Below are positions 1 to 7,473 of a stretch of 19,475 bases of DNA, in pieces. The translations under genes and the position numbers were made by a program. Below the pieces are notes generated by a model. It did not search any database. It was not told the DNA's origin and saw only the letters and a list, made by a program, of their open reading frames with translations. Position 1 is the first letter of the stretch, and every line of letters starts with the position of its first letter. The DNA is from Anaerolineae bacterium (GTDB taxonomy: Bacteria > Chloroflexota > Anaerolineae > UBA4142), in assembly GCA_026417715.1 (NCBI GenBank), contig JAOACU010000015.1, forward strand, positions 1 to 19,475. Direction: 5' to 3'.

Positions 1-1276
1 GGGCTTTGCCGCTAGTTCGCGCGTCGAAATGCGTGAAGTGGGAAACGTCGTTGCGCGTGCGATTGCCATCGCCAAAGCCAGCGCGCTGTTCAAAACGCGC
101 GATGTGGATTTGGGCGATCCCATCAGCATCAAAGAATCGTACGTCACCCCCATCAAAATCAATCCGTTCACCGTGCCGTTGAGTGAAAAGACCGACTTGT
201 TGCTTCGCGCGGATGAAGCGATGCGACGCGTGCGCGGCGTCAAAGTCACGCGCGCGGAAATGGCATTCGTGCGCGAGAACAAACTCTTTGCCTCCACCGA
301 AGACAGTCTCATCAATCAAGAAATCATCGAGAGCGGTTGTGGCATCGTCGCAATGGCAACCGATTGGCAGACCGGTGAAGTGCAGGTGCGTTCGTATCCC
401 AACTCGGTGGGGCGGCATCAGCAAACGCGCGGTTACGAGTTCATCCTCGAACAAAAACTCGTGGAGAACGCGCCGCGCGTGGCTGAAGAAGCCGTCGCAC
501 TACTCACCGCCGACCAGTGCCCCAGTTACGACGCGACGACGATCATTCTCGATAGTTCACAACTCGCACTACAAATTCACGAATCGTGTGGACATCCTAT
601 CGAATTGGATCGCGTGTTGGGCAGCGAAGCGGCGTACGCCGGCACATCGTTCCTCACCCCGGAAAAACTGGGGCGCTTTCGCTACGGCTCGGAGGTGGTG
701 AACATCGTCGCTGATGCAACCGTGCCCGGCGGTCTCGGCACGTTTGGTTTCGATGATGAAGGTGTCCCCGCGCAACGCACCGACATTGTCCGCAACGGCA
801 TCTTTGTTGGCTATCTCACGAGTCGTGAAACCGCGCGTCAACTCGGCTTGGGACAATCGAATGGCACGATGCGCGCGGATGGTTGGGCGCGCCCGCCGAT
901 TATTCGGATGACCAACATCAATCTCTTGCCCGGCACATGGGACGTGGACGATTTGATCGCCGACACGGACGATGGAATTTGGATGGAGACGAATCGTTCG
1001 TGGAGCATTGACGACAAACGACTCAATTTCCAATTCGGCACCGAAATCGCGTGGGAAATCAAAAAGGGCAAAAAGACGCGTATGTTGAAAAATGCCACCT
1101 ACACCGGCATCACGCCCGAATTTTGGCAATCGTGCGATGCGGTGTGCAACGAGAAATCGTGGATCGTGTGGGGCACGCCGAATTGTGGCAAAGGACAACC
1201 GCCCCAAATCGCGCACACGGGACACGGCGCGTCGCCCGCGCGGTTCCGCAATGTGCGTGTGGGAGTGGTGAAGTAG
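1..1276 (+). CDS. tldD: TldD-type zinc metalloprotease, 5' end missing
   Basis: Catalytic subunit of the TldD/TldE protease, which in Enterobacteria trims unfolded peptides such as the microcin B17 leader and the CcdA antitoxin. The frame is open from base 2 (GFAASS followed by ...VEMREVGN), so the gene starts to the left of the window and the ATG at base 29 is internal. The zinc motif HESCGH lies at bases 578-595. A cysteine in NCGKGQP (bases 1184-1186) follows about 196 residues later, fitting the family's HExxxH plus distant Cys ligand pattern. The C-terminus is complete and ends in TAG. The partner subunit follows 77 bp downstream on the same strand, so the two are probably co-transcribed. 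The cellular substrate in this organism cannot be read from the sequence; no RiPP precursor is visible nearby. Confidence 0.93.
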   Translation, partial: GFAASSRVEMREVGNVVARAIAIAKASALFKTRDVDLGDPISIKESYVTPIKINPFTVPLSEKTDLLLRADEAMRRVRGVKVTRAEMAFVRENKLFASTEDSLINQEIIESGCGIVAMATDWQTGEVQVRSYPNSVGRHQQTRGYEFILEQKLVENAPRVAEEAVALLTADQCPSYDATTIILDSSQLALQIHESCGHPIELDRVLGSEAAYAGTSFLTPEKLGRFRYGSEVVNIVADATVPGGLGTFGFDDEGVPAQRTDIVRNGIFVGYLTSRETARQLGLGQSNGTMRADGWARPPIIRMTNINLLPGTWDVDDLIADTDDGIWMETNRSWSIDDKRLNFQFGTEIAWEIKKGKKTRMLKNATYTGITPEFWQSCDAVCNEKSWIVWGTPNCGKGQPPQIAHTGHGASPARFRNVRVGVVK

Positions 1277-1339
1277 AGATTGGAGATTGGAGATTGGAGA
1301 TTGGAGACTAGAATCTCTAATCTCCAATCTCTAGTCTCC
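1277..1339. repeat. 7-bp-period tract, AGATTGG word family
   Basis: Begins on the base after the tldD stop codon. Nine consecutive 7-bp words: AGATTGG four times, AGACTAG, then AATCTCT, AATCTCC, AATCTCT, AGTCTCC. The second half is the reverse complement of the first with the 7-bp phase kept, so the transcript can fold back on itself; for example GGAGACTAGA (1303-1312) pairs with TCTAGTCTCC (1330-1339). The tract ends 4 bp before the ribosome binding site of the next gene. The same word family recurs at 14160-14208. Confidence 0.9.
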
Positions 1340-1353
1340 TGCAAGAGGACAAT

Positions 1354-2694
1354 ATGCTAGGCGAAAACAAAATCCGTGAAATTACGAATCAAGTGCTCGG
1401 TTTTTCCAAAGCCACGCAAACCGAAGTGTTGATCTATGTGACCGAGAGCGCGCTCACGCGCTTTGCCAATTCGATGATTCATCAAAACGTGGCAGAGAGC
1501 GATACGCAAGTGCGTGTGCGCGTGGCGTATGGCAAAAAAATCGGTGTGGCGTCCACGAACGATCTGTCTCCCGAAGCGTTGCAACGTACCGTCGAAATCG
1601 CGCGCGCGATTGCCCAAGCGCAAGGCGAAGACCCGGAATTCGATTCACTCCCGATGCCGCAACCGATTCGCCCCGTCGAAGCGTTCGTCGAGGCAACGGC
1701 AAGTTTCACGCCTGAACAACGCGCGCAAGCCGTTGGCGTGATGTGCAAAAAAGCCAAAGCGCAAAACGTGATTGCCGCTGGCGCGTTCTCGACGACGGTC
1801 AGTGAAATCGCGGTGGCAAACTCGCACGGCTTGTTCGCGTATCACCCTGTCACCTTCGCCGATCTCAACACGGTGATGATGACCGAAACGAGTTCGGGCT
1901 ATGCGTCGTTCACGCATCAAGACGCGCGGCGCATCAATGCCGAGGCACTTGCCGACGAAGCGATTGACAAAGCCCTGCGCTCACAAAATCCCATCGCGCT
2001 CACGCCCGGCGAGTACACTGTGTTCTTGGAAGAGTACGCCGTGTTCGATATGCTCAACTTTTTTGCGATGCTCAGTTTCACCGCGCAAGCGATGCAAGAA
2101 GAACGCTCGTTTATGAAAGGCAAACTGGGCGAGCGCGTGATGGACGCGCGCATTACGATTTGGGATGACGGTTGCGCGTCCGATGTGATTCCACTGCCGT
2201 TCGATTTTGAAGGCGTGCCGAAGCAAAAAGTGACGTTCATCGAAAACGGCGTCGCGCGCGGTGTAGTGTACGATACGGTAACTGCGCGACGCGAGGGCAA
2301 AAGTTCGACGGGCCATTCGCTTCCTGCACCGAACACGATGGGACCTTACCCGATGCACGTCTTGATGGCACCAGGCGATACGCCCAAGCGCGAAATGCTC
2401 AAGAGCATCGAGCGCGGCATTTGGGTCACGCGTTTTTGGTACACGCGTCCCGTGCACCCGATGAAAGTGCTTGTGACAGGAATGACGCGCGATGGTACGT
2501 TCCTCATCGAAAATGGTGAAATCACGCAACCACTCAAGAACTTGCGCTTTACGACGAGTTATCTCGAGGCGTTCAATCGTGTGCGTGCGATTAGTCGCGA
2601 AACCAAGTTGCTGTACAGTGATTGGGGTGGTGCGTCACGCGTGGCGCCCGCGCTAGTGGTGGACGGCTTTCGATTTACCGGCGTGACGCAGTAA
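1354..2694 (+). CDS. pmbA: TldE/PmbA-type metalloprotease subunit
   Basis: Second subunit of the TldD/TldE peptidase, 446 residues, the usual length for the family. It is a TldD paralogue: the N-terminal half (VTESALTRFANSMIHQNVAESDTQVRVRVAYGKKIGVASTNDL) is the typical PmbA/TldD opening, and the C-terminal half carries the matching beta-rich domain. No HExxxH is present, as expected for the non-catalytic TldE partner that builds the active-site chamber with TldD. The start at 1354 is supported by AGAGGA at 1344-1349. It lies directly downstream of tldD, with a 7-bp repeat tract filling the gap, and is followed by a strong hairpin. Assignment to the family is secure; which of several TldE-like subgroups it belongs to is not determined. 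Confidence 0.93.
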   Translation: MLGENKIREITNQVLGFSKATQTEVLIYVTESALTRFANSMIHQNVAESDTQVRVRVAYGKKIGVASTNDLSPEALQRTVEIARAIAQAQGEDPEFDSLPMPQPIRPVEAFVEATASFTPEQRAQAVGVMCKKAKAQNVIAAGAFSTTVSEIAVANSHGLFAYHPVTFADLNTVMMTETSSGYASFTHQDARRINAEALADEAIDKALRSQNPIALTPGEYTVFLEEYAVFDMLNFFAMLSFTAQAMQEERSFMKGKLGERVMDARITIWDDGCASDVIPLPFDFEGVPKQKVTFIENGVARGVVYDTVTARREGKSSTGHSLPAPNTMGPYPMHVLMAPGDTPKREMLKSIERGIWVTRFWYTRPVHPMKVLVTGMTRDGTFLIENGEITQPLKNLRFTTSYLEAFNRVRAISRETKLLYSDWGGASRVAPALVVDGFRFTGVTQ

Positions 2695-2697
2695 AGT

Positions 2698-2730
2698 CAA
2701 TGAGCCAATCCTTTGTGGATTGGCTCATTG
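2698..2730 (+). terminator. Hairpin terminator after pmbA
   Basis: Perfect 14-bp arms (2698-2711 and 2717-2730) around a 5-nt loop, starting 3 bp after the pmbA stop codon, followed by a T-rich stretch (TGTTTGTGCTT) rather than a clean T run. Position and symmetry favour a transcription terminator for the tldD-pmbA unit; the weak T tract leaves some doubt. Confidence 0.7.
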
Positions 2731-2734
2731 TGTT

Positions 2735-2812
2735 TGTGCTTGGGAAGAAAGATGTTCTAGACCGCACAGGTCTCGGAGACGCGTGCGTGCCAGAATGTTT
2801 CCTCTCCAAACA
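2735..2812. repeat. Decayed copy of the 5199-5290 palindromic element
   Basis: Aligns to the left two thirds of the element at 5199-5290 with one gap: GCTTGGGAAGAAAG (2738-2751) matches CTCTTGGGTAGAAAG, then CTAGACC, then CACAGGTCTC and GAGAC in the same order. The right arm is eroded (TTTCCTCTCCAAACAC in place of TTTCTACCCAAGAGCG), so terminal symmetry is lost. No flanking direct repeat is obvious. It occupies most of the gap between the terminator and the next gene. Confidence 0.65.
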
Positions 2813-2834
2813 CATTTTGAAAGCCAGGTGTTTG

Positions 2835-3299
2835 ATGGTCGAGTTTCAGGTTTTCCTCATCTTTTTCGGACCGCTTGCCCTGATTGGCGCGGTGTGTCTG
2901 TTTCTTGGATTACGCCATCGGGCAAGGGCGCGTGCCGCTACCCAGTGGAGCACGACGCCAGGGAATTTACTGTCGTTTGCGATCACTCGGGGGCGGGTGA
3001 AAAACCAAACGCACTACTATCCACATTTGGAGTACGAATACACGGTGGATGGTACGCGCTACGTCTCCAAGCGAATTTCGTTCGGTTACCTCGCGTATGA
3101 TTCGGAAGAAGAAGCCAAAGCGGACCTCGAGCGGCGCATACGCGGAAATCCGGTGCAGGTTTATTACGATCCCAAGAATCCCAAAGACGCTGTGCTGATT
3201 CCTGACGGTGCCAGCGGTTCGGCGGTACTGATCGGTGTGGGTGTGTTGTTACTCGCGCTACCACTGGTATTCGGTTTCTACTTTCTACTGCGTCATTGA
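2835..3299 (+). CDS. DUF3592-type small membrane protein
   Basis: 154 residues. A hydrophobic segment at about 4-25 (VFLIFFGPLALIGAVCLFLGL) and a second at about 130-152 frame a soluble middle part with SFAITRGRVKNQTHYYPHLEYEYTVDGTRYVSKRISFG and VQVYYDPKNPKDAVLIP. This is the layout and motif set of the DUF3592 family, whose function is unknown. An in-frame extension reaches back to 2622 but would run through the end of pmbA, the terminator and the decayed repeat, so the ATG at 2835, preceded by AGGTG, is chosen. A TTG at 2832 is an alternative start. The gene stands alone between two hairpins. Function cannot be stated. Confidence 0.8.
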   Translation: MVEFQVFLIFFGPLALIGAVCLFLGLRHRARARAATQWSTTPGNLLSFAITRGRVKNQTHYYPHLEYEYTVDGTRYVSKRISFGYLAYDSEEEAKADLERRIRGNPVQVYYDPKNPKDAVLIPDGASGSAVLIGVGVLLLALPLVFGFYFLLRH

Positions 3300-3351
3300 T
3301 GAGGCCTGAGCAGGGCGGCTTAAAGTAGTGCAAGACGATGCCGAGAGAGTA

Positions 3352-3394
3352 AAAAATCTTGGGGCAGGAATCACATACCTGCCCCAAGATTTTT
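3352..3394. terminator. Bidirectional intrinsic terminator
   Basis: Perfect 17-bp arms (3352-3368 and 3378-3394) around a 9-nt loop. A six-A run opens the left side and a five-T run closes the right arm, so it reads as a GC stem plus U tract on both strands. It lies between two convergent genes ending at 3299 (+) and 3402 (-), and should stop transcription from both. Confidence 0.92.
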
Positions 3395-3401
3395 GGCGCG
3401 C

Positions 3402-4394
3402 TTATCTGCCTGGCATTGGCTTGGCGTTCGGAGGTGCAGTGACGACCAGCGTGGGATTGTTAAAGTCCCACATCCGCGCAGTCATAATCACCGCGCCTTT
3501 TTCGTTGGGATTCTTGGTATCGTGTGCGCGCAACTCGAACGTCCACTTGTGAACAAAGCCATCGGCGCACAACCACACCGCTGTTTGCCCCATATCAATC
3601 GCCGAAAAATCACTCTGGTCTTTGCCCGACATTCCAAGCAACGCCGAGAATGCCGTGCTGGCGTTCTTGAAATCGTACGCCCACACATCGCACGACAAGC
3701 CATCAAGGATTTCGGTGCGAACTTTTTTGAAATCGCTATCTTTGCCACCGGCGTAATCTCGGAATTCATCGGGATTGGCAAAATCGCGCATACTTGCCGC
3801 CATCGTATCGTCGGTGATGTACCACTGCTTGGGATCCAGCATTCCGAACAGCGCCATACCCTTGACATACGACTTGCCATCGGCTTGGATGAACTCGATC
3901 GTTGCGTTGGGATCACCACCCAGTACCGCCAGCAAGCCGCCTTTGGAGGCAAAGTAGGCATTCTTGCCGTCCACGTGTCCTTGCATATTCATAAACGCTT
4001 TTTCCTGATACTTGCCTTGCTCCATTCCTCCAAAGACCCACGTGAACTCGACACGGTACTTGTTGGCGGCTTTGGTCTTGTTCAGAAAATCGGTCAGTGG
4101 ATTTCCCGTGCTGGGCGTACTTGCGCTGGGTGTATTCGCCATCGAACGTGTCGGCGTTGGTGGAGCGACGATAGGTGTGGGACCGCCTACGGGTGAAGTC
4201 GGCATCGGCTTGATGGTGGTAGGTAACGGAAAGATGGGTGTGGGTGTACGAAGATTGCCACCAGGACCTTGACTGAGGGCGGCGAGTTGGTTGGGTATAT
4301 CGAGCATCCAGACTGCGGCGCCGGCAACGACCACGCACAAGCACAGTACGATCACGCATCCCGCCGCAATCGCAATGAGATTCTTGTTTTGCAT
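3402..4394 (-). CDS. Membrane-anchored extracytoplasmic protein with Pro/Thr linker
   Basis: 330 residues. A single hydrophobic segment at about 6-30 (LIAIAAGCVIVLCLCVVVAGAAVWML) follows a short basic N-terminus, acting as a signal anchor. Residues ~46-95 form a low-complexity linker rich in Pro, Thr, Ser and Gly. The remainder (~100-330) is a mixed domain (YRVEFTWVFGGMEQ, AYFASKGG, SYVKGMALFGMLDPKQWY, LDGLSCDVWAYDF) reminiscent of LolA/LppX-like fold lipoproteins that bind hydrophobic ligands. That resemblance is a pattern impression, not a proven homology. AGGAGG at 4400-4405 supports the ATG at 4394. A single gene, ended by the shared terminator. Probably exposed on the outer face of the membrane; ligand unknown. 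Confidence 0.75.
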   Translation of the reverse strand: MQNKNLIAIAAGCVIVLCLCVVVAGAAVWMLDIPNQLAALSQGPGGNLRTPTPIFPLPTTIKPMPTSPVGGPTPIVAPPTPTRSMANTPSASTPSTGNPLTDFLNKTKAANKYRVEFTWVFGGMEQGKYQEKAFMNMQGHVDGKNAYFASKGGLLAVLGGDPNATIEFIQADGKSYVKGMALFGMLDPKQWYITDDTMAASMRDFANPDEFRDYAGGKDSDFKKVRTEILDGLSCDVWAYDFKNASTAFSALLGMSGKDQSDFSAIDMGQTAVWLCADGFVHKWTFELRAHDTKNPNEKGAVIMTARMWDFNNPTLVVTAPPNAKPMPGR

Positions 4395-4458
4395 TTCTTC
4401 CTCCTTCCTTCAGGATTTACTCAAGTGTAGAGGAAAAATGCAATTTTGACAAGAGGGG

Positions 4459-5163
4459 TTATCCAAATCCCAAACCGCGCTCTTTCAAACTCACAAAGCG
4501 ATTGCTTGCGCCGATGACCAGATGATCGAGCACGTCAATATCCAACAACTTGCCGGCTTGGACGATTTCGCGCGTCACGGCAACATCTTCAGGTGAAGGG
4601 GTGGGATCGCCCGAAGGATGATTGTGAACAACGATGAGCGCGGCGCAATTTTGTCGCACCGCCTCGCGAAACAGTTCCCCAACGCGAATGACCGTCGTGT
4701 GCAGTGAGCCGCTGTACACTAGCGGCGTTGCCAGCACGCGATTCTTGGTATCGAGGAGCACGACGCGCATCTCTTCTTTTTCCAACCAACCCATTCCCGC
4801 GAGGAGCGCGGCGGCATCGCTGGGCGTGTTCACCACCGGACGTTCGCCGATAGATTCAAGTTGGAGACGATGCGCCAACTCGAACACCGCGCGCAATTCA
4901 ATCGCTTTGGTCTCGCCGATGCCTTTGAGGCGCGTCAGTTCGTTGAGTGGCACGCGCGACAAACCACCCAAGCCCCGATACTCGCGCAACAGTCGTTCGG
5001 CAAGATGAACGACATTTTCGCCGCGCGTGCCGGTGCGAAGGATGATCGCAATCAACTCGGCTGTGGTCAGCGCATCGGCGCCCAAGCGTTTGAGTCGTTC
5101 GCGCGGTAAATCGCTTTTGCTGAAGGCAGTGTGCAGATGATCGCCAGAGGACATAAGTGTCAT
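4459..5163 (-). CDS. radC: RadC-family JAMM-domain protein
   Basis: 234 residues from the chosen start. The N-terminal helical part (LPRERLKRLGADALTTAELIAIILRTGTRG) and helix-hairpin-helix (LTRLKGIGETKAIELRAVFELA) precede the JAMM/MPN metalloprotease-like domain. Its motif HNHPSGDPTPSPED gives HxH, Ser and Asp ligands at about residues 180-193, with the upstream Glu in VGELFREAV. The family was named for DNA repair but its biochemical role is unresolved; it may process DNA or act as a peptidase. The frame opens at 5262, inside the MITE-like element, so the ATG at 5163 (or 5154) is preferred. Neither has a clear Shine-Dalgarno sequence. It reads away from the hypothetical gene at 5348, from which it is separated by two palindromic elements. 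Confidence 0.92.
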   Translation of the reverse strand: MTLMSSGDHLHTAFSKSDLPRERLKRLGADALTTAELIAIILRTGTRGENVVHLAERLLREYRGLGGLSRVPLNELTRLKGIGETKAIELRAVFELAHRLQLESIGERPVVNTPSDAAALLAGMGWLEKEEMRVVLLDTKNRVLATPLVYSGSLHTTVIRVGELFREAVRQNCAALIVVHNHPSGDPTPSPEDVAVTREIVQAGKLLDIDVLDHLVIGASNRFVSLKERGLGFG

Positions 5164-5198
5164 TTCAAAGCGCGTTTTGCGCGCCGAGAAATCTCTTT

Positions 5199-5290
5199 CG
5201 CTCTTGGGTAGAAAGGGGTTTCTAGACCTCACAGGTCTCCGAGACCTGTGAGGTCTGAACAAGCCATTTACCGTTTTCTACCCAAGAGCG
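5199..5290. mobile_element. MITE-like 92-bp nested palindrome with 8-bp direct repeats
   Basis: Perfect 16-bp terminal inverted repeats, CGCTCTTGGGTAGAAA at 5199-5214 and its complement at 5275-5290. ATCTCTTT flanks both sides (5191-5198 and 5291-5298), as a target-site duplication would. Inside lies a second perfect palindrome, 16-bp arms at 5224-5239 and 5241-5256 around one base. No coding capacity. A decayed relative lies at 2735-2812. The arrangement fits a miniature inverted-repeat element moved by a transposase that makes 8-bp duplications; no such transposase is in the window. Confidence 0.7.
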
Positions 5291-5316
5291 ATCTCTTTAA
5301 CTGATGTTACGCACGC

Positions 5317-5344
5317 GTAGGACAAGTTGGCAAACTTGTCCTAC
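5317..5344. repeat. Perfect hairpin after the hypothetical gene at 5348
   Basis: 12-bp arms GTAGGACAAGTT (5317-5328) and its complement (5333-5344) around GGCA. It lies 3 bp beyond the stop of the minus-strand gene, the position of a terminator, but neither side has a T run. It could be a rho-independent terminator of poor quality, an mRNA 3' stabiliser, or another dispersed palindrome. Confidence 0.6.
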
Positions 5345-5347
5345 CTT

Positions 5348-5848
5348 TCACTCGCTCGGTTTTTGCTCTTGGTCTTCGGGAGGCAGTTCGAGAATTTCGC
5401 GCAAGTTGAGTTGCAGTTCTTTGGCGCGCGCAATCAAATCGAGGAGTTCCGCGTCCTCTTCGGGATCCAAATCTTCAGGGCGCACATCGTACGCGCTCCA
5501 CAGCGCGTTCAGCATATTGTTCGTGTGTTTGGCGATCATCCGCGCGACGTGTTCGCGCGTGATTTCGCGCGAAACAAGTTTGACGCGCGGTCCGCCAAAA
5601 AATCCCAACGCTTCCATCTCGGCAACGTGCTCGGCGCGTTCTTCCTCGGTCCAATCCTCCAAGCCCTCCTCAAGGTCTGTGCCCTCCATAAACTCAAAGC
5701 GCGCATCGGCTTCTAGCGCGCGCGTAAAATCGTCAAGCGAGATGCCGGGATTTTGCGCGGTGTACTGCACCCATAGTTTTTTGACCGGCACCAAAATCTC
5801 TTCGTCGGTTTCGAGGATGCCGGCTGCCCAATCGGTGAGGTTGTTCAT
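5348..5848 (-). CDS. Acidic hypothetical protein
   Basis: 166 residues, strongly acidic and mostly helical by composition; I do not recognise the family. Long Glu/Asp-rich stretches (GTDLEEGLEDWTEEERAEHVAEMEALG, RPEDLDPEEDAELLDLIARAKELQ) alternate with a central basic patch (RVKLVSREITREHVARMIAKHTNN). No signal peptide, membrane segment or cysteine is present, so it should be a soluble cytoplasmic protein. AAGGAG about 8 nt upstream supports the ATG at 5848. Codon use matches its neighbours. A 7-bp-period tract lies upstream and a hairpin directly downstream, so it may be a single-gene unit. Confidence 0.72.
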   Translation of the reverse strand: MNNLTDWAAGILETDEEILVPVKKLWVQYTAQNPGISLDDFTRALEADARFEFMEGTDLEEGLEDWTEEERAEHVAEMEALGFFGGPRVKLVSREITREHVARMIAKHTNNMLNALWSAYDVRPEDLDPEEDAELLDLIARAKELQLNLREILELPPEDQEQKPSE

Positions 5849-5869
5849 TGCGTTGCTCCTTTCAGGATT

Positions 5870-5918
5870 GACGAAGGACGAAAGACCGATGCTAAACCTT
5901 CGTCCTTCGTCTGTGGTC
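5870..5918. repeat. 7-bp-period tract, GACGAAG word family
   Basis: Words GACGAAG, GACGAAA, GACCGAT, GCTAAAC, CTTCGTC, CTTCGTC, TGTGGTC in unbroken 7-bp phase; the right half is complementary to the left, giving a stem around 5884-5897. It lies upstream of the hypothetical gene at 5348 and just before its ribosome binding site. The word family recurs at 10791-10811 and 18101-18156. Confidence 0.85.
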
Positions 5919-5973
5919 TTTTGTTAATAGTCCAATTCTACCTATGAGCGAAATCAATTTTTCGATTTGATTG

Positions 5974-7467
5974 TCACGGTGCGCGCCACGCGCGACCATC
6001 GCGCGCGAGCAATTCATCAGCGGTGATAGGTCCCCACGTGCCAGCGGCATAGTTTGGAAAACGCGGTGGCGGTAATTGCGCCCACCGTTCCAGAATCGGC
6101 ATCACGAGCGACCACGCGACTTCGACTTCATCGTTACGATTGAACAACGTCGCGTCGCCGCGCATCGCGTCGAGCAACAAGGTTTCGTACGCGTCGCCCG
6201 GCGCCGCGCCAAACGAATCGGCGTAACAAAAATCCATTCGCACATTGCTCAACTGAATCGCTTGCCCCGGACGTTTAGCGGCAAACTCCCAGTAGATTCC
6301 TTCGTCGGGTTGAATGCGTAGCGCGATGACATTCGGCGTGATGCCGTTCCCTACATCGTGCGCGAACAACGGATGCGGCACGGGCTTGAAGTGAATTTGA
6401 ATTTCGGTCGCGCGTTTGGCGAGTCGCTTGCCTGTGCGAACGTAGAACGGCACACCCGCCCAGCGCCAGTTTTCGATCATCAACTTGAGCGCGACAAAAG
6501 TTTCGGTGTTGGAATCGGGTGCGACGCGCGGCTCGGTGCGATACGCATCGTACTGCCCGCGCACGACCACGTCGTCCACATCGCGATCGCACAACGGACA
6601 GATCGCGCGCAGCACCTTGATTTTTTCGTCGCGCACGGCAGTCGCATCGAACGAGACAGGTGGCTCCATCGCGGTTAGCGCGACGAGTTGCAACAAGTGC
6701 GATTGCACCATATCGCGCAGCGCGCCCGCCTTGTCGTAATACTCGCCGCGATTTTCGATGCCGATGCTTTCCGCCGCCGTGATTTGCACGTGATCCACAT
6801 AGTTGCGATTCCACAACGGTTCGAGAATCGTGTTGGCAAAGCGAAACGCAAAAATATTTTGCACCGTCTCTTTGCCAAGATAGTGATCAATGCGATAGAT
6901 TTGTGATTCATCGAAAATCGCGAGCAATTGACGATTCAGGGCATGCGCGCTGGCTAGATCGTTGCCAAACGGTTTTTCGACGATGAGGCGTTCCCAAGGA
7001 CCGCCCGGTGGTGCGAGATGCGCCGCGCCCAAACGTTCCGCAATCAACGCATAGTGCTCAGGCGCGGTGGCAAGGTAGAACAGGCGATTGCCTTGCGTGC
7101 CGTACGTCGTATCGAGTTCGCGCAGACGTTCGGCGAGTCGGGTGTACGCATCGAACGAATCGAAACTGCCGGTGTGATAAAAGATGCGCTGTGCGAATTC
7201 GTCCCAGCGCGCGCGAGCGTCATCGGGCTTGGCGCGCGCGAATCGTTGCGCACTCGCGCGCGCGTCCGCGCGAAATTCGTCGTCCGATTTCTCGCGACGC
7301 GCGAATCCGACGATGCAAAATTGCGCGGGGAGTTTGCGCGCGCAAAACAAATCGAAGAGCGCAGGCAAAAGTTTGCGCGCGGTCAAATCGCCCGTCGCGC
7401 CAAAGATGACGAGGATGTTGGGTGGGGGAAGCGTCGCGCTCAAACCGACACGGAGAGGTGGAAACAT
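5974..7467 (-). CDS. zwf: Glucose-6-phosphate 1-dehydrogenase
   Basis: 497 residues, a normal length. It oxidises glucose 6-phosphate to 6-phosphogluconolactone with NAD(P)+, the entry step of the oxidative pentose phosphate route, in the cytoplasm. The dinucleotide site IFGATGDLTARKLLPAL is at about residues 21-37. The substrate and catalytic signature RIDHYLGKETVQN is at 192-204, followed by the family block FANTILEPLWNRNYVDHVQITAAE. The C-terminal half with FYVRTGKRLAKRATEIQIHFKPVPH is complete. The ATG at 7467 is the only Met before the nucleotide-binding motif, but its ribosome binding site is weak. It follows the zinc-finger gene at 7474 by 6 bp, so the two are probably co-transcribed and perhaps coupled. 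pgi, the enzyme that competes for the same substrate, lies nearby in another unit. Confidence 0.97.
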   Translation of the reverse strand: MFPPLRVGLSATLPPPNILVIFGATGDLTARKLLPALFDLFCARKLPAQFCIVGFARREKSDDEFRADARASAQRFARAKPDDARARWDEFAQRIFYHTGSFDSFDAYTRLAERLRELDTTYGTQGNRLFYLATAPEHYALIAERLGAAHLAPPGGPWERLIVEKPFGNDLASAHALNRQLLAIFDESQIYRIDHYLGKETVQNIFAFRFANTILEPLWNRNYVDHVQITAAESIGIENRGEYYDKAGALRDMVQSHLLQLVALTAMEPPVSFDATAVRDEKIKVLRAICPLCDRDVDDVVVRGQYDAYRTEPRVAPDSNTETFVALKLMIENWRWAGVPFYVRTGKRLAKRATEIQIHFKPVPHPLFAHDVGNGITPNVIALRIQPDEGIYWEFAAKRPGQAIQLSNVRMDFCYADSFGAAPGDAYETLLLDAMRGDATLFNRNDEVEVAWSLVMPILERWAQLPPPRFPNYAAGTWGPITADELLARDGRAWRAP

Positions 7468-7473
7468 TGCGTG

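Noticed and set aside
569..1327. Long minus-strand open frame opposite tldD
   Set aside because: It is antisense to a conserved protease with intact motifs, starts within the repeat tract, and its translation is Arg/His-rich without recognisable features.
2622..2834. N-terminal extension of the DUF3592 protein
   Set aside because: It would overlap the end of pmbA, the terminator hairpin and a decayed repeat element; a better start lies at 2835.
5164..5262. N-terminal extension of RadC
   Set aside because: The added residues are encoded largely by the MITE-like element and have no counterpart in the RadC family.
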